Assembly: GCA_046047315.1 (NCBI GenBank)
Contig: JBJOID010000062.1
Span: 1 to 64,000, forward strand
DNA: 64,000 nt
Reading direction: 5' to 3'
Source of the DNA: WGMK01 sp046047315
GTDB taxonomy: Bacteria > Hydrogenedentota > Hydrogenedentia > Hydrogenedentales > JAEUWI01
Shown: in pieces, positions 32,975-42,097 of the stretch
Layout: each line of letters opens with the position of its first letter
Position numbering within the stretch: the stretch's first letter is position 1
Program-made: the position numbers and the translations under genes
The notes under the pieces: model-generated
Told to the model about the DNA's origin: nothing
Seen by the model: only the letters and a program-made list of their open reading frames with translations
Databases searched by the model: none

Positions 32975-34282
32975 TCAAGGCGCAGCGAAAGGCACGGAGA
33001 ACAGTTGCCAAAAGGGCTTGTTGGCGTAATTCCGCCACGCGGGATCATTGTCGCCACGGGGATCGGGCCCGCAGAAGAAGAGCGTCCTTCCATCCGGAGT
33101 AACGGCCAGCTTGGCGTAGGCGCCCCCATCGGTCAGGAAGCGCAGCTTGCCAAAGTCCTGTTCGCGCACGCTCACGCTAAACATGTCGCCACCGGAAAGC
33201 GCCACCAGCGCTTCGCCGGAGGGGTGCCAACGCAGGCCTCCGTCGATGCCCACCACTTCGCCGGGCAGGCTGGTCACCTGGCGCGGCTCGCCGCCGTCCG
33301 CGTCTATCACAAAGAGCTGCTGCCGCCCCTCGGCGTCCTTGCCGTAGTAGGCGATGCGGCGGCCATCGAGCGAAGCCCGCACCACGCCCTCGGCCCAGCC
33401 GTGGGTCAGGCGGCGAATGGTCACCCCCTGGGGCGGCGAGGGAAAGCGGTCCGGCCCCCCGGCGTCCGCCGTCGTTATGTCCAGATCAGCGGGAAGCTCC
33501 GCCACGAAAAGCGATTGCTGATAGCTGCCATCGGCTTCGCGCACTTGACCAATGAAGGCGCGGCGCGTCCCGGCGGCGTCCACCCAGCTGTCGCCCCACG
33601 CGCGCTCCAGCTCACCGGGCTGCGACTTGCCCTTGGGCGCCACCGGCACCAGGATGGCAAACCAGTGCGACACGCCTTCCGGTGCATTCGGGTGCGGTTC
33701 CATATAGCCCACGGTGCGGTCGTAGTGGGGCATCAGGAAGTCGTCGTAGGTGAAGCCAATTCTTCGTCCGTCGCGGGCGTATTCGTGGCGGTGGGTGCCG
33801 CCCCGGTGTGCGCCGGGCACGGTGTCCCTGCCGGTGGCCACGTCGCGCCTATCCAGCCAGTGCGCCTCGCCCGGGCGGTCCCGAAAAACCAGCGCACCGG
33901 TGCGGTTGGGCTTGGCATAGGGACCGCGCTCGGCGGTCTCGTGCAGGTGGGGTCCGTGAATGAAAATGATATTGCCGCCGTCGGGCGAGAACGACGCCGC
34001 GCCAACCCCCGGCGCGGCCTCCGCCCCCACGCGGAACACGTTCAGCTCATAGAGCGGCAGCTCCTCCCGGGTGGCCGTGTCGAGCATGCCGATGAAGCTG
34101 CAATGCTCAATGCCGGGGCCGATGGTCTCGCGCGCGTCGAAGAGCACATAACGCCCATCGGGCGTGAAGTTGTCATTGTTGTCCAGATCGTGCCCGCGCG
34201 GACTAAAGGTCCATTGCGTCACCGGGGCGAAGGCCGCGCCCATGGCTATCGCCACCGCCGCGCTAAGCATTGCACCGGGCAT
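32975..34282 (-). CDS. YidR-like DUF3748 beta-propeller protein
   Basis: A 435-residue propeller protein of the DUF3748 family (E. coli YidR). Blocks shared with YidR include NNDNFTPDGRYVLFDARETI, NIIFIHGPH, RGGTHRHEYARDGRRIGFTY, SHWFAILVPVAPKGKSQPGE, FPSPPQGVTIRRLTHGWAEG and GEPRQVTSLPG. TolB-like WD/propeller strands repeat through the C-terminal half. An N-terminal hydrophobic stretch (AMLSAAVAIAMGAAFA) could be a signal peptide, giving a periplasmic location. The function of the family is not known. It lies 7 bases after yhbY in a minus-strand run with the cytochrome c protein. Confidence 0.85.
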   Translation of the reverse strand: MPGAMLSAAVAIAMGAAFAPVTQWTFSPRGHDLDNNDNFTPDGRYVLFDARETIGPGIEHCSFIGMLDTATREELPLYELNVFRVGAEAAPGVGAASFSPDGGNIIFIHGPHLHETAERGPYAKPNRTGALVFRDRPGEAHWLDRRDVATGRDTVPGAHRGGTHRHEYARDGRRIGFTYDDFLMPHYDRTVGYMEPHPNAPEGVSHWFAILVPVAPKGKSQPGELERAWGDSWVDAAGTRRAFIGQVREADGSYQQSLFVAELPADLDITTADAGGPDRFPSPPQGVTIRRLTHGWAEGVVRASLDGRRIAYYGKDAEGRQQLFVIDADGGEPRQVTSLPGEVVGIDGGLRWHPSGEALVALSGGDMFSVSVREQDFGKLRFLTDGGAYAKLAVTPDGRTLFFCGPDPRGDNDPAWRNYANKPFWQLFSVPFAAP

Positions 34283-34289
34283 GGCATCC

Positions 34290-34589
34290 TCATTTCGGCA
34301 GGTTGATCTTCCGCTTCGTGTCGTCGGCCTGCCACTTGTAGAGCGTGGCTACATGCCCCACCAGGCCAACCACCTCGGCCCCGGTGCGCAGCGCGATCTC
34401 GTCGAGCAAGGTGCGCTTCTCGTCCTTGTGCTCGTTGAACTTCAGCTTCACGAGCTCGTGCGCATCCAGAGCGTCGGCCGCCGACCGCACCAGCGCGTCC
34501 GAGACGCCCTGCTTGCCCACCAGCACGATGGGTTCCAAGTGATGCGCAAGCGTCCGAAGTTGCTTGCGCTGCGCGCTGGTGAGGGCCAT
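34290..34589 (-). CDS. yhbY: YhbY-family CRM-domain RNA-binding protein
   Basis: A 99-residue single CRM domain associated with pre-50S ribosomal particles. It begins ALTSAQRKQLRTLAHHLEPI and has the RNA-contacting GxxG loop as VGKQGVSD (Gly25-Gly28). ELVKLKFNEHKDEKRTLLDE and VGLVGHVATLYKW complete the fold. Length is exactly that of the family. It sits between the cytochrome c/LRR gene (5 bases upstream) and the DUF3748 gene (7 bases downstream), a tight minus-strand unit with no obvious shared pathway. Confidence 0.95.
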   Translation of the reverse strand: MALTSAQRKQLRTLAHHLEPIVLVGKQGVSDALVRSAADALDAHELVKLKFNEHKDEKRTLLDEIALRTGAEVVGLVGHVATLYKWQADDTKRKINLPK

Positions 34590-34594
34590 GGCCG

Positions 34595-35662
34595 TTACTC
34601 CTGAGTGAGCTTGAAGGGATCGAACAGCGCGGCCGTCTGGCCTTCCTGCATCTTCTTCAAGTCTTCCTCGGGGTCGTTGTAGACCATTTCCTCAAGCGGC
34701 TTCTGCTCGGTGCCCATGTTCACGGCCAGCAGGGGATTTGCCGCCGTGAGCGCGTTGGCGCCGTCGAGGGTCATGCCGCTCTGCCAGGCATAGAGACGCC
34801 GCAGCTTGGGCAACGCCTTCAGCGTTTCCACGCTGGCATCGGTCACCTGCGTGCCAAAGAAGTTCAGGTATTCCAGGTTCGACAGACCCGCCAGCTGCGC
34901 CACCCCCGCGTCGGTGATGCCCGTGCGCTCGAGGTGAATGCTCGTCAGGCGCGGCATGCCCGCCAGCGCGGCGAGCCCGGCGTCCGTCACCTTAGAACCG
35001 GCCAGGTTCAGCCAGGTGATGTTCTGCGCCACCGGGGCCAGCGCGGCCAGGTGCGCATCGGTCGCGCCTTCCGGCACAAACTTCAGGTCGGCCTGAAGCA
35101 GGGGAGAAGTCTGGTCGAGCGGCGCAAGGCGCACGCCCGACTGTGTGGCGGCGGCAATGGCCTCCGGCGCGGCGGGGGCCAGGCCCTCCGCCAGCTTCTT
35201 CAGCGCGTCCTCCGCGTAGAGCGGCGCGGCCGCCTTGCCGACACTGAGCGACGCGAACATGATCTGCGGCTCTTTGTACTCTTCCGCCCAGCCTTCAAAG
35301 GATGCGCCCTCGGCAATCCATTGCGTGATCGCTTCGATATCCTTCTTCGGCAGCGGGCCGCCCTTGGGGGGCATCAAGTCCTCGTCCCCGTCGGGCAGGG
35401 AGATACGCTGCACAATCAGGCTTTCCTCCGGCTTCGCCGCCACCAGCGCGGGACCGCTCGAACCGCCCGCGCCAATGTGCTCCGGGGCGTCCAGCCGCAA
35501 GCCGGCCTTGGGATTCTCCGCCCCGTGGCATCCCACGCACTTCGCTTCCAGAATTGTGCGAATGCGGGACGGCTTCACCGGTTCCGCCTGCGCAGCCATG
35601 CTGCCCGCCAACACGCATCCCACCATGGCCGCCTGCCATGCCGCGTTCCATTGCACCCTCAT
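34595..35662 (-). CDS. Planctomycete-type cytochrome c domain fused to leucine-rich repeats
   Basis: A 355-residue exported protein. The signal peptide ends near residue 26 (AAQA/E). A cytochrome-c-like domain (about 27-125) carries the heme motif CVGCHG (Cys42, Cys45, His46) and the distal LMPPKGGPLPKKDIEAITQWI, as in PSCyt1 domains of Planctomycetes. After a variable spacer, residues about 205-310 contain leucine-rich repeats of the TDAGLAAL type: ITWLNLAGSKVTDAGLAALA, LTSIHLERTGITDAGVAQLA and LEYLNFFGTQVTDASVETL. Probably a periplasmic heme protein that binds another protein through the repeats; no redox partner is nearby. Confidence 0.88.
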   Translation of the reverse strand: MRVQWNAAWQAAMVGCVLAGSMAAQAEPVKPSRIRTILEAKCVGCHGAENPKAGLRLDAPEHIGAGGSSGPALVAAKPEESLIVQRISLPDGDEDLMPPKGGPLPKKDIEAITQWIAEGASFEGWAEEYKEPQIMFASLSVGKAAAPLYAEDALKKLAEGLAPAAPEAIAAATQSGVRLAPLDQTSPLLQADLKFVPEGATDAHLAALAPVAQNITWLNLAGSKVTDAGLAALAGMPRLTSIHLERTGITDAGVAQLAGLSNLEYLNFFGTQVTDASVETLKALPKLRRLYAWQSGMTLDGANALTAANPLLAVNMGTEQKPLEEMVYNDPEEDLKKMQEGQTAALFDPFKLTQE

Positions 35663-35789
35663 TGCGCCTCTCCCTTGCTCGGTTCAAACGCCACGCCCGC
35701 GAGCATAACAAATGCCGAGGCAACGCGCCACCAGTGCTTGGACCGCCCGCGCGTGGAAGCGGTTGACAGCTATCGCTTAGAATGAAAAC

Positions 35790-37829
35790 ATGAAAAACAT
35801 GCCTCAGATGCGCGAGATGTCGGTGCTGTCCTTCAATGAGCGCGTGTTGCAAGAGGCCGAAGATCTCCGCAATCCCCTGCTGGAACGCCTCAAGTTTCTG
35901 GGTATTTTCTCGTCCAACATGGACGAGTTTTTCAAAGTGCGCGTGGCCAGCATACACCGCCGCATCGAACTCAAGAAGCGGGGCATGAAGTCGCTGCTGG
36001 AGTCCATCAGCGACAAGTGCCGTGAACTCGACGAGCGCTTCCGCGTGGCCTATGCGGGCATCATGGCGGGTCTCGCCCAGCACGGCATCCGGATCATCAA
36101 CGAACAAGAGCTGCTCTCGTTGCCCGAGGAGACCATCCGCTGGGTGGATCAGTTCTTCCGTGAGAAGGTGTTGCCCAGCCTGGTGCCGCTGGTGGCCGAC
36201 AAGAACCGCCCCTTCCCCCAGCTGATGGACGGCTCGCTTTACCTGGGCGTAAAGATGCTGGGCGAAAAGACCCGCTACGCCATCATCGAAGTTCCCCCCG
36301 ACCAGCCCCGCTTTGTGCGCTTGCCCGACGGCAACATCATGTATCTCGACGACGTGATACGCCATGCGCTCAATGAAATCTTCTACATTTTCGACTACGA
36401 CAGCATCGGCGCCTATGCCTTCAAGATATCCCGCGACGCCGAGCTCGACATCGACAACGACTTCTCCGAGGGGTACGTGCGCAAGATGGAGAAGGTGTTG
36501 AAGCAGCGCCGCGGCGGCCGCCCCACCCGATTCGTCTACGACGCCGCCATGCCCGATGGCCTGCGCAAAATCCTCATGAAAGAGTTGCGCATCAATAACG
36601 ACGACTCGCTGCTGCCCGGCGGGCGTTATCACGCGATGAAGGACTTGATGAGCTTTCCCAGCGAGAACCGCGACCTGCTGTTTCCCAAGCAGGATCCCGC
36701 GCCGCACCCCATTCTCGATCGCGAAAGCCGCCCCATGATGGCGCTCATTCGCGAGCGCGACCTGATGATCACCTATCCCTACCAGTCCTTCGACCATGTC
36801 ATCCGGCTGCTGCGCGAGGCCGCGATTGATCCCGAAGTGACCAGCATCAAGATATCGCTGTATCGCGTGGCCCGTAATTCGCAGGTGGTGAACGCGCTTT
36901 ACAATGCCGCGCGCAACGGAAAGCAGGTGGTGGCCAACATCGAGCTGATGGCGCGCTTCGACGAGGAGAACAACATCCGCACCTCGAACCGCCTCATTGA
37001 GGTCGGCGCCAAGGTGGTCTACGGCCTGCCCCCCATGAAGGTGCACTCGAAGATCCTGCTGATTGAGCGCAAGGGCGAGCGCATCGCCGGGCTTTCCACC
37101 GGCAACCTGAACGAGAAGACCGGCCGCCTCTACGTGGACACCATGCTGTTCACCGCCGACAAGCGCCTCACGGACGAGGTGAACCAGGTATTCGACTATC
37201 TCCAGCAGGCCGCCGGGGTGCGGGTGGTCAGCCCGCCCCGCTTCAAGCACTTGCTGGTCTCGCCCTTCAACTCACGCAAGCGGTGGCTCCAATTGATCGA
37301 GCGCGAGCGCAAGAAGGGCGACGAGGGCTACATCTTCATCAAGGTCAACCACCTCACTGATTCCCGCGTCATCGAGAAGCTGGTGCAGGCGGCGGACGAT
37401 GGCGTCCGCATGGACCTCATTGTCCGCACCACCTACGCCATGCACCCGCACCCCAACATCCGCGCCATCTCGATTCTCGATCGTTTCCTCGAGCATCAGC
37501 GGGTGTACATCTTCGGCCGCGGGGCCGACCGCGAGATCTACATGAGCAGCGCCGACCTGATGGAGCGCAACCTCGACTGGCGCGTCGAGGTGGCCTTCCC
37601 CGTCCTTGACGCGCGCCTGCAGAACGAAGTGCAGCAGACCATGGCGTTGCAGGTGGCCGACACACACAAGGCCCGGGTGCTTGATGAGGAACAGTCCAAC
37701 CACTACGTCGGCGGCGGCGATCTCGGCCTGCACGCCCAGCTCGAAACCCAACGCTATTACGACCAGCTCTGGGAGGTCTGCGGCGGCGGCTCCCGCCCCC
37801 CGATCCCCGTGCCGCTCAATCACGATTAG
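35790..37829 (+). CDS. ppk: Ppk1, polyphosphate kinase
   Basis: A 679-residue enzyme making long-chain polyphosphate from ATP. The N-terminal domain opens SVLSFNERVLQEAEDL and continues with NPLLERLKFLGIFSSNMDEF. The two phospholipase-D-like catalytic halves contain TSIKISLYRVARNSQVV and the phospho-histidine motif MKVHSKILLIER. STGNLNEKTGRLYVDT follows, and the second His region reads RTTYAMHPHPNIR with IFGRGADREIYMSSADLMER. Length is standard. ATG 35790 is used; ATG 35799 and 35808 are close alternatives. It is divergent from the cytochrome c gene, with no exopolyphosphatase nearby. Confidence 0.96.
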   Translation: MKNMPQMREMSVLSFNERVLQEAEDLRNPLLERLKFLGIFSSNMDEFFKVRVASIHRRIELKKRGMKSLLESISDKCRELDERFRVAYAGIMAGLAQHGIRIINEQELLSLPEETIRWVDQFFREKVLPSLVPLVADKNRPFPQLMDGSLYLGVKMLGEKTRYAIIEVPPDQPRFVRLPDGNIMYLDDVIRHALNEIFYIFDYDSIGAYAFKISRDAELDIDNDFSEGYVRKMEKVLKQRRGGRPTRFVYDAAMPDGLRKILMKELRINNDDSLLPGGRYHAMKDLMSFPSENRDLLFPKQDPAPHPILDRESRPMMALIRERDLMITYPYQSFDHVIRLLREAAIDPEVTSIKISLYRVARNSQVVNALYNAARNGKQVVANIELMARFDEENNIRTSNRLIEVGAKVVYGLPPMKVHSKILLIERKGERIAGLSTGNLNEKTGRLYVDTMLFTADKRLTDEVNQVFDYLQQAAGVRVVSPPRFKHLLVSPFNSRKRWLQLIERERKKGDEGYIFIKVNHLTDSRVIEKLVQAADDGVRMDLIVRTTYAMHPHPNIRAISILDRFLEHQRVYIFGRGADREIYMSSADLMERNLDWRVEVAFPVLDARLQNEVQQTMALQVADTHKARVLDEEQSNHYVGGGDLGLHAQLETQRYYDQLWEVCGGGSRPPIPVPLNHD

Positions 37830-37854
37830 CAGTCCGGCTCAGGGATTCTGCCCC

Positions 37855-39702
37855 TCAATCTCGCTTCGTAGTTGCGAGGAATTCGTTCAGCACGAGCAGC
37901 GACCAAAGCCGGTGGCCGTGGCTGGCTTGGCCCGATTGGTGTTCCTGAAAGAGGGCGCGCGCCAGTTCGATGTCGGCCAAGTGCTTCAGCGGCGCTTCTG
38001 ATTCGAGGATGCGTTCCCGGTAGCGCTGGCCAAGTCCGCCGCGAAACCACGCGTCGATGGGAATGGCGAAGCCCCGCTTGCGCTGCCGTAAGACCGGGGG
38101 CGGCAGAACATTCCTGAAGGCTTCCTTCGCCACCCGCTTGCTCTCGCCGCCGGACAGCTTGAGCGCGAAGGGCAGGCTGGCCGCGAACTCGACGATGCGG
38201 TGGTCCAGCAGCGGCACGCGCACTTCGAGCGCGTGCGCCATGCTCATGCGGTCCACCTTGGCGAGAACGTCGTCGGGCAGGTACAGGGCGGTGTCCACGG
38301 CAAGCATGCGGTCCCGCTCGTCCACGGTCCGCGCCGCATCCCAGGCCTCGCCAAAGGGATCCCAGTCCAGCGCCCGGCCCAAAAGCCGCTGCCGCGCAGG
38401 GGCGTCGAAGAGGGTGAGCCTCCGCCGGAAGGCTTCACGCAGCGGCAGCCCCGCATCTGCCAGGAAACGTCGCGCCTGCCCGGCGCGGGCTGAACCGGGC
38501 GCGGCGCCGAGCAAGGTCCGCATGGCGTTGCGCAGGGGCGCGGGGATGCGCGCGGCCTCTCGGCTGAGCAGGGTATGGCGCAACCACGTGTAGCCCGCGA
38601 AGAGCTCGTCCCCGCCATCGCCCGACAAGGCCACGGTCACACGCTCGCGCGCAAGGCGCGACACCAGCCACGTGGGCAGGATGGAGGAATCCGCGAAGGG
38701 TTCGCCCATGCGTTGCACCAGCTTGGGCAGCATCTCGGCGAGGCCGGGTTGGGCGAGCGATTCATGGTGGTTGGTGTGGAAGGCCTGTGCCACGGCCCGC
38801 GCGTAGGGGCGTTCGTCGGCGGAGGCATCCTCGAATCCGATGCTGAACGTCTCGACGGGCGCTTCCGACTGCCGTGCCAGGGTGGCCACCACGCTGCTCG
38901 AATCGAGCCCGCCGCTGAGGAAGGCCCCAAGGGGAACATCGGCGATTCGCTGCATGCGCACCGCGTCGTCGAGCAATTCGCGGTAGCGGCCCGCCGCGTC
39001 GCCCAGCGTCCAGGCGGGGTCCGGCTTGTACTCCAGCCGCCAATAGGCGTCTTCCTTCAGGCCACCCGCGTGAAAACGAAGCCAGTGGCCGGGTCTCAGC
39101 TTCCGCACGCATTGATAAATCGTGCGCGGCGCGGGGATGTATTGCAGGGCGAAGTAGGCGTCGAGGGCCTCGCGGTCGATGCTGCCGCCATCCCGCAGGG
39201 CAAGGCGCAAGGCCCCAAGTTCAGAAGCAAAGGCAAGGCCTCGGGACTCGACGGCATAGTGAAGCGGCTTGATGCCAAGCCGGTCGCGCGCCAGCAGCAG
39301 GCTGTTATCCTGCGCGTCGTGCCATGCCAGCGCGAACATGCCATTAAAACGGCGGAATGCATCCGTGCCCCACTCGGCCAGGGCGGCCGCCACCACTTCG
39401 GTGTCTCCCGTCGTCCGGAACGACGCGCCGCGCTGTTCAAGCTCCCGCCGAAGTTCACGAAAGTTGTAGAGCTCGCCGTTGTAGACGAGGTGATAACGGG
39501 CATCCGCCCAGCTAAAGGGCTGGTTCGCGGCGTCGCTGCAATCAATTACCGATAGCCGCGTGTGGGTGAGGCCGCCGCCCGGAAAGGTAACCATGCCGCT
39601 CGCGTCCGGCCCGCGATGCGCCAGGGCGCGGTGCATGGATTCGAGCACGGAGCTTGTGTCCGTAGGAGTGGGGAAGTCGAGGAGTCCCGCGATGCCGCAC
39701 AT
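37855..39702 (-). CDS. asnB: AsnB-type glutamine-hydrolysing asparagine synthetase
   Basis: A 615-residue amidotransferase. Cys2 (MCGIAGLLDF) is the glutaminase nucleophile of the class II domain, followed by RALAHRGPDASG, LSVIDCSDAANQPF and YNGELYNFRELR. The synthetase domain has the ATP-pyrophosphatase loop FLSGGLDSSSVVA, SIGFEDASADERPYA, and VALSGDGGDELFAGY. LPDDVLAKVDRMSMAHALEV and RVPLLDHRIVEFAASLP follow. Its partners are two glycosyltransferase genes transcribed just upstream on the same strand, so it probably belongs to a surface-polysaccharide cluster in which AsnB-type enzymes amidate sugars or lipid-linked precursors. Free asparagine synthesis is the alternative. Confidence 0.93.
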   Translation of the reverse strand: MCGIAGLLDFPTPTDTSSVLESMHRALAHRGPDASGMVTFPGGGLTHTRLSVIDCSDAANQPFSWADARYHLVYNGELYNFRELRRELEQRGASFRTTGDTEVVAAALAEWGTDAFRRFNGMFALAWHDAQDNSLLLARDRLGIKPLHYAVESRGLAFASELGALRLALRDGGSIDREALDAYFALQYIPAPRTIYQCVRKLRPGHWLRFHAGGLKEDAYWRLEYKPDPAWTLGDAAGRYRELLDDAVRMQRIADVPLGAFLSGGLDSSSVVATLARQSEAPVETFSIGFEDASADERPYARAVAQAFHTNHHESLAQPGLAEMLPKLVQRMGEPFADSSILPTWLVSRLARERVTVALSGDGGDELFAGYTWLRHTLLSREAARIPAPLRNAMRTLLGAAPGSARAGQARRFLADAGLPLREAFRRRLTLFDAPARQRLLGRALDWDPFGEAWDAARTVDERDRMLAVDTALYLPDDVLAKVDRMSMAHALEVRVPLLDHRIVEFAASLPFALKLSGGESKRVAKEAFRNVLPPPVLRQRKRGFAIPIDAWFRGGLGQRYRERILESEAPLKHLADIELARALFQEHQSGQASHGHRLWSLLVLNEFLATTKRD

Positions 39703-39753
39703 GGTTAGCGGCGTCCCGAGTGGGATGGACCGAATGGACTTGATGGACTGATG

Positions 39754-40875
39754 CTACGCACTGGGTCGACTCGCGGTGAGCAGTTCAAGGTAGAGCGCCT
39801 TGTACTCGGCCACCATGCGTTCGACGGTGAACAGCCTTTGTGCGCGCTCGCGGCCGGCGCTTCCCATGCGGGTGCGCAGGTCGGAGTCCTGCAGCAGACA
39901 CAGGATCTTGTCCGCGAAAAGGGCGGGGTTGCGGAAGGATTCGAGCAATCCGGTGACACCGTCCTCCACGATCTCGGGTATGCCTCCCACAGCGGCCGCC
40001 ACGACCGGGCGTCCCGCGGCCATCGCCTCTATCAGCACGTTCGGCGCGCCCTCCATCTTCGAGGTCAAAACGCAGACATCCATGGCCGCGTAGGCAAGCG
40101 GCATCTCGTCCAGGGTGTGTCGAATGTGCACGCGCTCGGGTCCCCGCAAGGCCATGCCCCGCTCAATGTACTCGCGGGTCGGGCCATTACCCAAGAGGAA
40201 ATAGTGGGCCTCGGGAACCATCTTGGAGACCAGGCCGCTGGCGACCACGAAAAGTCCATGGTCTTTTATCTCGGTAAAGTTTGCCGCCATACCGACGACG
40301 GGCAGGTCAGGGGGGATTCCGAATCGCTGACGGGCAGCGGCCGCATCCGGCGTCGCGAATGCGCCGGTGTCGAGGCCGTTGTATATCACACGATAACGCG
40401 ACTCAGACTCGTCCTCGTGCTCGGCAGCATAGCGTGCCACAGCGTGGCTGTTCGCCACGATGGCGTCGGCCAGGGCGTTCGCCTTGCGCACCAGCCACAG
40501 ATGGCGGGCTTCCTGCCATTCCGCCAGTTCCCGACGCGTGGTGATAACCACTGGCACCCCGGCTTTGCGGGCGGCACGTGCGGCCCAGTAATCGAAGCCG
40601 AAGAGATAGGACTGGACGATGTCCGGGCGGCAGGACTTGAACAACCGGGTCAGTTTGCCGGTGAGGCGGAAGTCCCACCCGGTCGACGATTCGAGCACAT
40701 GGACCTCTTGCGCCAAGGCGCGCGCCTGCGGGAAAAGGCTGCCCTCCTCCCGGGTGCATATCAGCGTGATGTCGTACTCGTCCCGCAATCCCGCCATGAG
40801 CAGGAGCAATTGCCGCTCCGTGCCGCCCGGCTGCATCGACGGGATGACAAATGCGATACGGGATCGCGCGTTCAC
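39754..40875 (-). CDS. Family 4 glycosyltransferase
   Basis: A 373-residue GT-B glycosyltransferase. The N-terminal PSMQPGGTERQLLLLMAGL is the usual acceptor-domain start, and the C-terminal nucleotide-sugar domain carries NGLDTGAFATPDAAAA, VVGMAANFTEIKDHGLFV, FLLGNGPTREYIE and the EX7E-type SKMEGAPNVLIEAMAAGRPV. GTG 40875 overlaps the stop codon of the upstream glycosyltransferase (GTGA at 40872-40875), so the two are translationally coupled; the longer frame to 40914 is disfavoured. No signal or membrane segment. Donor and acceptor sugars cannot be predicted. Confidence 0.92.
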   Translation of the reverse strand: MNARSRIAFVIPSMQPGGTERQLLLLMAGLRDEYDITLICTREEGSLFPQARALAQEVHVLESSTGWDFRLTGKLTRLFKSCRPDIVQSYLFGFDYWAARAARKAGVPVVITTRRELAEWQEARHLWLVRKANALADAIVANSHAVARYAAEHEDESESRYRVIYNGLDTGAFATPDAAAARQRFGIPPDLPVVGMAANFTEIKDHGLFVVASGLVSKMVPEAHYFLLGNGPTREYIERGMALRGPERVHIRHTLDEMPLAYAAMDVCVLTSKMEGAPNVLIEAMAAGRPVVAAAVGGIPEIVEDGVTGLLESFRNPALFADKILCLLQDSDLRTRMGSAGRERAQRLFTVERMVAEYKALYLELLTASRPSA

Positions 40876-41909
40876 GAGAGCGTCTCCAGCGCTTCGAGCA
40901 GGCGGGGTGTCCACACGGCGAGCGAGAAGTCGCGCACAACCTTTTTCCGTGCGGCCTCACCCATGCGGGCGCGCTCGGCCGGGTCACGCAGCCGCTCGAT
41001 GGCGGCCATCCACTCGTCCGGGCTATCCGCCAGCAAGCCTGTCTCGCCGTCCTCGATGAGTTCGAGCGCCACGCCAAAGCGGCTGGCGATAACGGGCTTT
41101 CCACAGGCCATGTACTGCAAGGCCTTCAGGCCGCACTTGCCCCGCCCCCATTCGTTCCCGGGCTGCGGCATCAAACCCACCGACATCCGCTGAAGCTGCG
41201 CCACCTCCGAATCGAGCGCCCAGTCCACCCGCTCAGCTGGAAACGCCAGCGGAACCGCACCCGCGCCGACCAGCAGCGCCGGGGTCTCGACACGCTGCAA
41301 CACGGGCGCCAAGGGGTAAAGGTAGGGCGCGGTCGAGGGCGAACCCATCCAACCCAGCCGGTAGCGCGTGTCCGGCGGCGGGGCTGGCGTGAAGCGCTCC
41401 GTGTCCACGACGGTGGGAAAGTAACGCGGCCGGCCCCCCAGCCGCCCGGTTTCCGCTTCCAGCCAGTGGTTTCCCGCGAGCGTCAGGCGCGCGTGCCGCA
41501 TCAGCGTCGCAGCCTGTGGTTCACCTTCGGGCGCGAAGGGCTTGATGAAGCGGCTGAGGGTATCGGGCGGTTGCCGGTGAACCGCGTCGTCCAGGTCGAA
41601 AACGACGCGTTGCCAGTCGGCCTCAAGGAGCCCGAGCATGCCGGGGAATGGCGCCGCAGTTAAGGATTTCTGCACGAAGACGCGGTCAAACTGCTCCAAG
41701 TCGCGCATTTGCCGGCCGCGCCGACAAGCCTCGATTACCTGCGCCACCATGGCGGGGCGCCACGGACCCCGGCCCTTGTCCGGCATCGCGCAGCGCAGCG
41801 TGCAGTCCACCCCGGCCGCCCGCAGGCCCGGCAGGAACTGGTGCACGCGGTAGCGGCTGCTCGCCGATGACGCTGGATACAGCGCAAGGAAGAGGACCTT
41901 CATGCGCAC
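40872..41909 (-). CDS. Glycosyltransferase, family 4-like
   Basis: A 345-residue GT-B protein. The N-terminus KVLFLALYPASSASSRYRVH matches glycosyltransferases that start with a short strand and an SxxxR(Y/F)R element. Next come VFDLDDAVHRQ, TLAGNHWLEAE and the VVDTERFTPAPPP linker; the C-terminal half carries LGWMGSPSTAPYLYPLAPVL and CGLKALQYMACGKPVIAS. The EX7E motif is weak here, with KCGLKAL in its place. It is the first gene of the GT-GT-asnB unit. Start is ATG 41909 or the ATG two codons later. Specificity unknown. Confidence 0.85.
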   Translation of the reverse strand: MRMKVLFLALYPASSASSRYRVHQFLPGLRAAGVDCTLRCAMPDKGRGPWRPAMVAQVIEACRRGRQMRDLEQFDRVFVQKSLTAAPFPGMLGLLEADWQRVVFDLDDAVHRQPPDTLSRFIKPFAPEGEPQAATLMRHARLTLAGNHWLEAETGRLGGRPRYFPTVVDTERFTPAPPPDTRYRLGWMGSPSTAPYLYPLAPVLQRVETPALLVGAGAVPLAFPAERVDWALDSEVAQLQRMSVGLMPQPGNEWGRGKCGLKALQYMACGKPVIASRFGVALELIEDGETGLLADSPDEWMAAIERLRDPAERARMGEAARKKVVRDFSLAVWTPRLLEALETLS

Positions 41910-42097
41910 GCCAAACGGGTGAAATAGAATCGACCCTCCCGAGAGTTAATACCTTGGGCAATAACAGGCGACGAGCCGAAAAATGGCCCGCCACGGGGGG
42001 CTCCGCTTGGAACGGGTTCAACGGATGTGTACACTGTGGCCGTCTTCACCTTTCGCCCCGTCCGGGGTGACCAAAATTATATGGAGTTCCCCTGTCC

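Noticed and set aside
35763..35768. TTGACA as a -35 for ppk
   Set aside because: The only TATAAT-like match, TAGAAT at 35778, is nine bases away, far too short for a spacer.
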